This document shows positions 18,233 to 22,558 of a stretch of 22,558 bases of DNA, in pieces; the first letter of the stretch is position 1, and each line of letters starts with the position of its first letter. Position numbers and translations under genes: made by a program. The DNA lies in the NCBI GenBank assembly GCA_036244855.1, contig BQKZ01005016.1, forward strand, positions 1,584 to 24,141. The letters are read 5' to 3'. Source of the stretch: Temnopleurus reevesii (lineage: Eukaryota; Echinodermata; Echinoidea; Temnopleuroida; Temnopleuridae). The notes beneath the pieces were generated by a model. That model searched no databases. It had not been told where the DNA came from and worked only from the letters and a program-made list of their open reading frames with translations.

Positions 18233-18377
18233 CTACGTGTTGATTGCATCCTGTGTGAGGTCATCTCGTATCACTGGAGGACCAAACTCTTCCATGGTTT
18301 GAGTCACAAGGAGTAAGAAGTCCATGAAGGATCCAACAGCAACCCTCAATATACGTGCTTGAGTGGCACTGAAATTC
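18233..18377 (-). CDS. LAGE3: Pcc1/LAGE3 exon 3 with stop
   Basis: Completes a Val codon and adds 47 codons, from NFSATQARILRVAVGSFMDF to the conserved EEFGPPV and a short tail ending DAINT. Acceptor TTGTTGACAG on the minus strand. An ATG in the preceding intron (18442) is not a start. Confidence 0.92.
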
Positions 18378-20016
18378 CTGTCAACAAAATACAAAAAGAT
18401 CACTCTTAATGATTTTATTTCCATTTCTATACAGGTGAACATGAGAAAGAAAGGTTGATTGTATAATAAGGCTACATGATCTTATGTATCATTAATTTAA
18501 CAAAAAATACTTTGATTTTTAATGATTTTTAATGAACAGAGAATTTTATTTGTGGGGAAAATACTAACAAATACTGTCAACTCTGCCTAAGTTGAACTTG
18601 TAGAAGTCAAGTAAATACCCAAGCCGATGTGATTTTTGGGAACAAACATTCAAACACTTCTTCTCCATCTAATTTCTCTCAATTTGTTTATGGCCCTAAG
18701 AGATTCAAATTAAGCATAGTTACCTGAAGTAACAAATTTCACCAAGTATAGTCAAGCCCAGAAGATAAAGCCATCATTTACTTGTTTCCCTCTATGGACC
18801 CTACATGAAAACAGGTTACCGGTATCTTTCATCTCTGATCTTAAATGTAACCTAGAGGCATAGAATATTAATTTTCTTACACTATCAAAGTAGACCCATC
18901 TACTCTTAGCTCCTTAGTAATCTCCTTTGGTCTCAGCTCCTTGTCAACACGCAGGCTGTTGTATGCGATCTCTGCCTCCCGTTCAGAACACATTGGGATC
19001 CTCAGTTCGCTGTTCAAAAAATACAAATTGAAAATATATAACAAATGAATTATGTAACAAATAATGAGAACTAATAGGAAAAGGGGGTGGGGTATTAATT
19101 GTTATTGGTAAACTTTTCCTGGTTGTGCTCGCATCAAGGGAATCCAGCCACACAGACAATCGAGAGTATTCAGTTTTAAGTATATGTTGTGAGTATCAAT
19201 AGACACTATTAGTATAACAAGGACTGAATGAAACCACTTCCATCAATGTCTTTAAAATGCTTCTCAAACTATAATCAATTAGCATTTTGTGGAATAGTCC
19301 ATCCCTCCATTCCATAGACAGTCTAGACTTGCGTTCATTTTGCGATTTCCGTCAATGGAGCGGCCAGGGACTTCATTAAACTCCATAGACTTTGTAGTAC
19401 TTGTACACCTAAAAAGACATTAGAGGAACTAGAGAAGGTGGCTTAGTTCACGATTTGGCCGATCGATTTTATTTTTAGCAGTTACGTATGGTGCTGTCAC
19501 ATTAATTTGCGCATCATATTAATTTGTACATCTTATTTATTTGTACAAAATCAATGAAATAATGCAAATCTAACATCACCATCGTAAAGAGCGTTGTTTA
19601 TTTGCCTAAATTGGAAATTTTATTAGCAAAGGGACCAAAAAACAATAAAATATTGCCAAAAGATCGGCAGATTTGCTTGCATTTGTAGAAAAACACTGGT
19701 CTCGCGACACAGAAGTGAATCCTTCCAATTTTCAGACAGAAATCATCAAATTTGTAAGTATGGTGATGTCACATTAACTCGCGCATCATATTAATTCGTA
19801 CATCTTATGAATTTCTACAAAATCGATGAAATAGTGCAAATCTGACATCACCATCGTAAAGAGCGTTGTTTATTTGCCTAAATTGGCAATTTTCTTAGCA
19901 AAAGGACCAAAAACAATGAAAATATTGACAAAAGATCGGCAGATTTGCTTNCACCCTTGTAAAAAGAAAAGAACTACTGATACGTACCACGTCAATCTTT
20001 CTGATGCTACATCCAT
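18233..20016 (-). CDS. LAGE3: EKC/KEOPS complex subunit Pcc1/LAGE3
   Basis: Three exons (20016-19988, 19009-18881, 18377-18233) join with GT/AG introns into 100 residues, close to yeast Pcc1 (about 88) and the conserved core of human LAGE3 (143). The Pcc1 fold is recognisable: ELRIPMCSEREAEIAYNSLR (first strand and helix), ELRVDGSTLIV, ATQARILRVAVGSFMDFL (strand and long helix) and TMEEFGPPV, matching TMQRFGPPV of human LAGE3. By family, Pcc1 dimerises and binds the Kae1/OSGEP catalytic subunit in KEOPS, which makes t6A at position 37 of ANN-decoding tRNAs; roles in telomere upkeep and transcription are also reported. The start is the ATG of a 29-base first exon, giving MDVASERLTC; TAG stands in frame upstream without another ATG. 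The gene is convergent with the sorting nexin. No TATA box was seen. Confidence 0.9.
18378..18880 (-). other. Pcc1/LAGE3 intron 2
   Basis: 503 bases, donor GTAAGA. It contains GACTTAGGC-type MITE copy E and is otherwise featureless. Confidence 0.75.
18576..18721. mobile_element. GACTTAGGC-type MITE, copy E (intron of Pcc1)
   Basis: Left GTCAACTCTGCCTAAGTTGA and right-end reverse complement AACTATGCTTAATTTGAATC are family ends. The interior AATTTCTCTCAATTTG is the reversed AGAGAAATT block, so it lies in the opposite orientation to copy D. Confidence 0.6.
18881..19009 (-). CDS. LAGE3: Pcc1/LAGE3 exon 2
   Basis: One base, 42 codons and two bases: ELRIPMCSEREAEIAYNSLR onward to GSTLIV. This is the first half of the Pcc1 fold; human LAGE3 has LSVPFPTPLEAEIAHGSL here. 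Acceptor TTTTTTGAACAG, donor GTAAGA. Confidence 0.92.
19483..19680. repeat. tandem hairpin-bearing module, copy 1
   Basis: Begins TACGTATGGTGCTGTCACAT and ends AGATCGGCAGATTTGCTTGC. Its first ~105 bases are an imperfect inverted repeat (GTATGGTGNTGTCA against the reverse complement of AACATCACCATCGTA). Copy 2 lies 271-272 bases to the right. A 42-base core (19573-19614) is identical in both. Confidence 0.85.
19754..19953. repeat. tandem hairpin-bearing module, copy 2
   Basis: Same module as 19483-19680, with about 10% scattered differences plus the identical core at 19845-19886. The inverted arms are clearer here: GTATGGTGATGTCA against TACGATGGTGATGTCA. An N at 19951 falls in the last bases. 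Confidence 0.85.
19988..20016 (-). CDS. LAGE3: Pcc1/LAGE3 exon 1 (29-base coding part, start codon)
   Basis: ATG plus eight codons and two bases (MDVASERLT, then a split Cys codon), with donor GTACGT. Phase and length fit exactly, and the short hydrophilic leader resembles other Pcc1 proteins. An alternative ATG exon with matching phase exists at 21592-21540 (MAKYFLKAMTF...) but is further away and has a weaker donor. Confidence 0.7.
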
Positions 20017-20360
20017 TTCAAAGTGTAAGAAATAGATTGAAAAAGTAAAGATTTCCTTCTACTCCTCTTCCGAGCTTACCGTACAATCCGTACTCTGTGA
20101 CAATTAATGAAATAACCGCACAATTTTTCCGCTATTCACTCTCCTGCTATCACGCTGTACGGCTGTGATGCCTTTAAACAAGCTAAGAATGATTGAAAAT
20201 AAACATATCGTCGAATGATTTGTGCTGTCAAACATTTGAAGGATTATGCTATTGAAACTTTAACTTTAATTAATAATGAGCAGTACCAGCAGCTACCAGC
20301 ACATGAAGATTCATGAGATTAACAAACTGATGGAGGTATTAAAAATAAAAACAAATCATG
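20017..20360 (-). other. 5' flank of the Pcc1/LAGE3 gene
   Basis: Presumed 5' UTR and promoter. It is less AT-rich around 20070-20170 than its surroundings. No TATA box or other clear element was found. Confidence 0.35.
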
Positions 20361-20510
20361 AACGAATGAATGAATAAATGAATGAATGAATGAATGAATG
20401 AATGAATAAATGAAACAATAAATAAATTAATAAATCAATTAATAAATAAATATATAGATTAATGAGTAATTAGAAAAATGAATACATAAAGGAATAAATA
20501 AATACATAAA
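20361..20510. repeat. AATG/AAAT tetranucleotide microsatellite
   Basis: A pure (GAAT)n core around 20364-20405 decays into AATA/AAAT-type repeats to about 20510. Confidence 0.9.
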
Positions 20511-21694
20511 AATTCCGTTAAAGTGCGCTGAGAATGCAAAAAGATTTGGTGATCCCTGGTATGAGTATCTTTGGTTAATACTATTTCGCACAATGTAGCA
20601 CTTTTTATGTCATCAAGGACAACTCCAATTTTAATACAACATTTCACATTTTCTCTTTTTAAGAAAAACAGGACATTGATAACAATCATATATATCTTTG
20701 CTTCATTTTTTCCCTCATGTGTGTGTTTTGTGTTGTTCTTAGGTAACGCCACATCAGAAATTTAATCATTCGAGGAGACCTATTTCTCATTAACGTGAGT
20801 TGTTCAATGCCATGATGTATTACCAAAGATATTATAAAATTAGACCTACAGAGAACCCTATCTACAAAATGACGACGATGCATGACTGACTAGCTGATGC
20901 AAAAAAGTTTGATCCTGACAAAAGGATACGTATATTGAACTGCATTAAAAACTATCTGAAAAAATGGAACACATATATATATAGGATATCACATACATCA
21001 AAACAGTGTTCTGCGAGAAGAAATAAAGGTTCATAACATACATTATATAAACGGGTAGGCCTATATGATCAACAAAGAGATTAAGAACTGGGAATATGAT
21101 TATAGACTTTTTAGTTTGGTGCAATTTTTCTCCCTTTCCTTGCTTTAATTTTAGAATGAAAAAAGTAGGTATTCAAAATTCGATTTCATATTTCTTGTCA
21201 CAAACTTCAGTAACTAGTACGAAGGACGGATCTTGTCATCAGTACCCACGTTTTTGGTATTACCGTGCATTGAGCCTGTATATGATGTATTAAAAAAACT
21301 AAATAGCGAGATAAAAAGCGCAAAAAATGAAATGGAATGCAAAGTGCCTTTATATAAATTGAGGGTAGAGCAAGACACAAATAAGCAAGATTGTGACATG
21401 GAGCCAGTCTCCATGCATGGGTCACAGGAGGGGAAGCGATAAAAAAAAATAATCTGTTGATTATTTTCAAAAAAATGAAAAATAGTAGGTAAGATAATGC
21501 GCAGTGGAAATTTAAGATGCTGATTGGATTTTTTTTTACGTATAACTTTCATGGCGGCAAAATGTCATTGCCTTTAGAAAGTATTTCGCCATTTGTCGTG
21601 GAAGAATATTATTGACACAATGAACAATTGACACAATGAACAACAGTCAACTTTGGCAAAGTACCGTCAGAGTATACTAGTAGTAGTAGCCTAA
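20511..21694. other. upstream intergenic DNA, no supported gene
   Basis: Short frames on both strands overlap one another (for example 21207-21552 minus against 21233-21442 plus) and show no family signature. A 16-bp word, ATTGACACAATGAACA, is tandemly duplicated at 21611-21642. Confidence 0.45.
21611..21642 (+). repeat. perfect 16-bp tandem duplication
   Basis: ATTGACACAATGAACA occurs twice with no spacer. Confidence 0.95.
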
Positions 21695-21809
21695 TTTGGA
21701 TTACCAATTATATTCAAGGAAGAAGCAAGCCCATGAGGCAGCCTTCGCATGCACTGAGTGAACGCTCGATCGTGCTTCGCACTCGAATATAATTTTGATG
21801 TAATCCAAA
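21695..21809. mobile_element. small inverted-repeat element (115 bp)
   Basis: Left TTTGGATTACCAATTATATT is matched by the right-end reverse complement TTTGGATTACATCAAAATTATATT. The interior is GC-richer, with its own dyad around GAACGCTCGATCGTGCTTCG. No coding content. Confidence 0.6.
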
Positions 21810-22062
21810 GCCCGGGCATCGTATCTCGATAGGCTATCGGATTAGTATATAGACTTTCTGGATTAAAATGACTAGCTATCAGGGAATTAAGTTGAGTTTT
21901 ATTTTTGCAACAAATCGTTCATATTCCTCTTTCTACCTATCCTCCAATTTTAGTGGCAAAAGGCCTGCTGGCTGACTAGAAGTGGCGCGAAAAGTTCAAA
22001 GGGCATGTTTTCACCGTCGGTCCTAGTTTTGCCCAATCCCGGATCCGCCCCAGCCTTTCCTT
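21810..22062. other. intergenic DNA
   Basis: No gene seen. The 21980-22055 part is GC-richer (GTCGGTCCTAGTTTTGCCCA, GGATCCGCCCC) and may be a repeat fragment. Confidence 0.35.
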
Positions 22063-22558
22063 TATCTGCTGCAAACATCTTTTCTACTCATATAAAGCTC
22101 TTTGTTTCTATACTCCTTAATTACTCTAACACACACACACACCCACACACACATGTTTGTTTTGCCACTCTTATCTGCAAACATCTTTTCTACTCCCGTT
22201 TTCCACACACACACATACACACACACACTCACGCTCGTTTAGCCACATTCTTCTATCTGCAAACATTTTTTTCTTCTCACTTATCCCTACACACATACAC
22301 ACACATACGCTCATTTAGCTCATTTACTATCTGCAAACATATTTCATTCTCCCTTACACACAGACACTCACACATGCTCATTTATAGCTTGTTTTCCTAT
22401 CTGCAAAAAAATCTTTTCTTCTCCCTTTCCACATACAAACACACACACTCATGCTCGTTTTGTTCCTCTTCTATCTGCAAACATATTTTATTCTCCCTAT
22501 TCGATACACACACACACACACACACACGCTCATTTAGCAACTCTTCTTTCCGCAAAAC
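22063..22558. repeat. minisatellite with CA-rich units reaching the window edge
   Basis: TATCTGC(AAACAT) recurs at 22063, 22172, 22254, 22328, 22398 and 22472, with a decayed copy near 22547. Spacings are about 109, 82, 74, 70, 74 and 75. Each unit continues TTTTCTTCTCCC, then an (AC)n tract, then CTCACGCTCGTTTAGC. The variable AC tract explains the length differences. The array continues past the window. Confidence 0.92.

Larger units (their letters stand above)
19010..19987 (-). other. Pcc1/LAGE3 intron 1
   Basis: 978 bases, donor GTACGT. It holds two tandem copies of a hairpin-like module and one unresolved base (N at 19951). A short minus-strand frame starting near 19388 (MEFNEVPGRSIDG) has no suitable donor and was not used. 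Confidence 0.6.

Noticed and set aside
21233..21442. 69-codon plus frame rich in Lys and Glu
   Set aside because: The A-rich strand explains the composition. Two overlapping minus frames span the same DNA, and no family is recognised.
21540..21592. Alternative Pcc1 first exon on the minus strand (MAKYFLKAMTF...)
   Set aside because: Phase fits, but it is 2.5 kb from exon 2, its donor GTAAAA is weaker, and the 29-base exon at 20016-19988 gives a more typical leader.
1..22558. CRISPR array, operon, phage or bacterial defence system
   Set aside because: Spliced genes, poly(A) signals and MITE-like repeats indicate animal nuclear DNA. The tandem repeats have no repeat-spacer regularity.
1..22558. 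tRNA or rRNA genes
   Set aside because: No cloverleaf with conserved A and B boxes and no rRNA-like conserved stretch was noticed by eye; a covariance search was not possible.

Overview
The window reads as nuclear DNA of a marine invertebrate animal, most likely an echinoderm and possibly a sea urchin. The basis is AT-rich sequence, short exons with canonical GT/AG introns, frequent ACATGTA-type words, long G runs, and a high load of short elements with terminal inverted repeats. The hairpin element at 13932-14077 resembles repeats I associate with sea-urchin genomes, but that is recollection, not a search. No bacterial, phage, CRISPR or operon structure is seen.

Layout. (1) 1-750: probable last coding exon (+) of an unidentified upstream gene, followed by a poly(A) signal. 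(2) 1217-12424 (+): ten exons of a SNX-BAR sorting nexin resembling SNX5/SNX6/SNX32. 378 residues are visible; the N-terminal exon lies outside the window or was not recognised. Its introns hold several inverted-repeat elements and a decayed copy of one of its own exons. (3) 12425-18232: 3' untranslated region, then repeat-rich intergenic DNA. (4) 18233-20016 (-): a complete three-exon gene for the 100-residue Pcc1/LAGE3 subunit of the EKC/KEOPS complex, convergent with the sorting nexin. Its first intron contains two tandem copies of a hairpin-like module. (5) 20017-22558: upstream DNA with a tetranucleotide microsatellite, a small inverted-repeat element and a roughly 75-bp minisatellite reaching the right edge.

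The two recognised genes have unrelated jobs: endosomal membrane tubulation and cargo sorting, versus tRNA t6A modification. Nothing suggests they act together. I see no new multi-gene system. The observations most worth checking are the decayed exon duplication in the sorting nexin, the noncanonical and short-loop PX domain of that protein, the duplicated module in the Pcc1 intron with a 42-bp identical core, and the set of inverted-repeat families. Exon boundaries were read by eye from splice signals, reading phase and remembered family sequences; no alignment was run.
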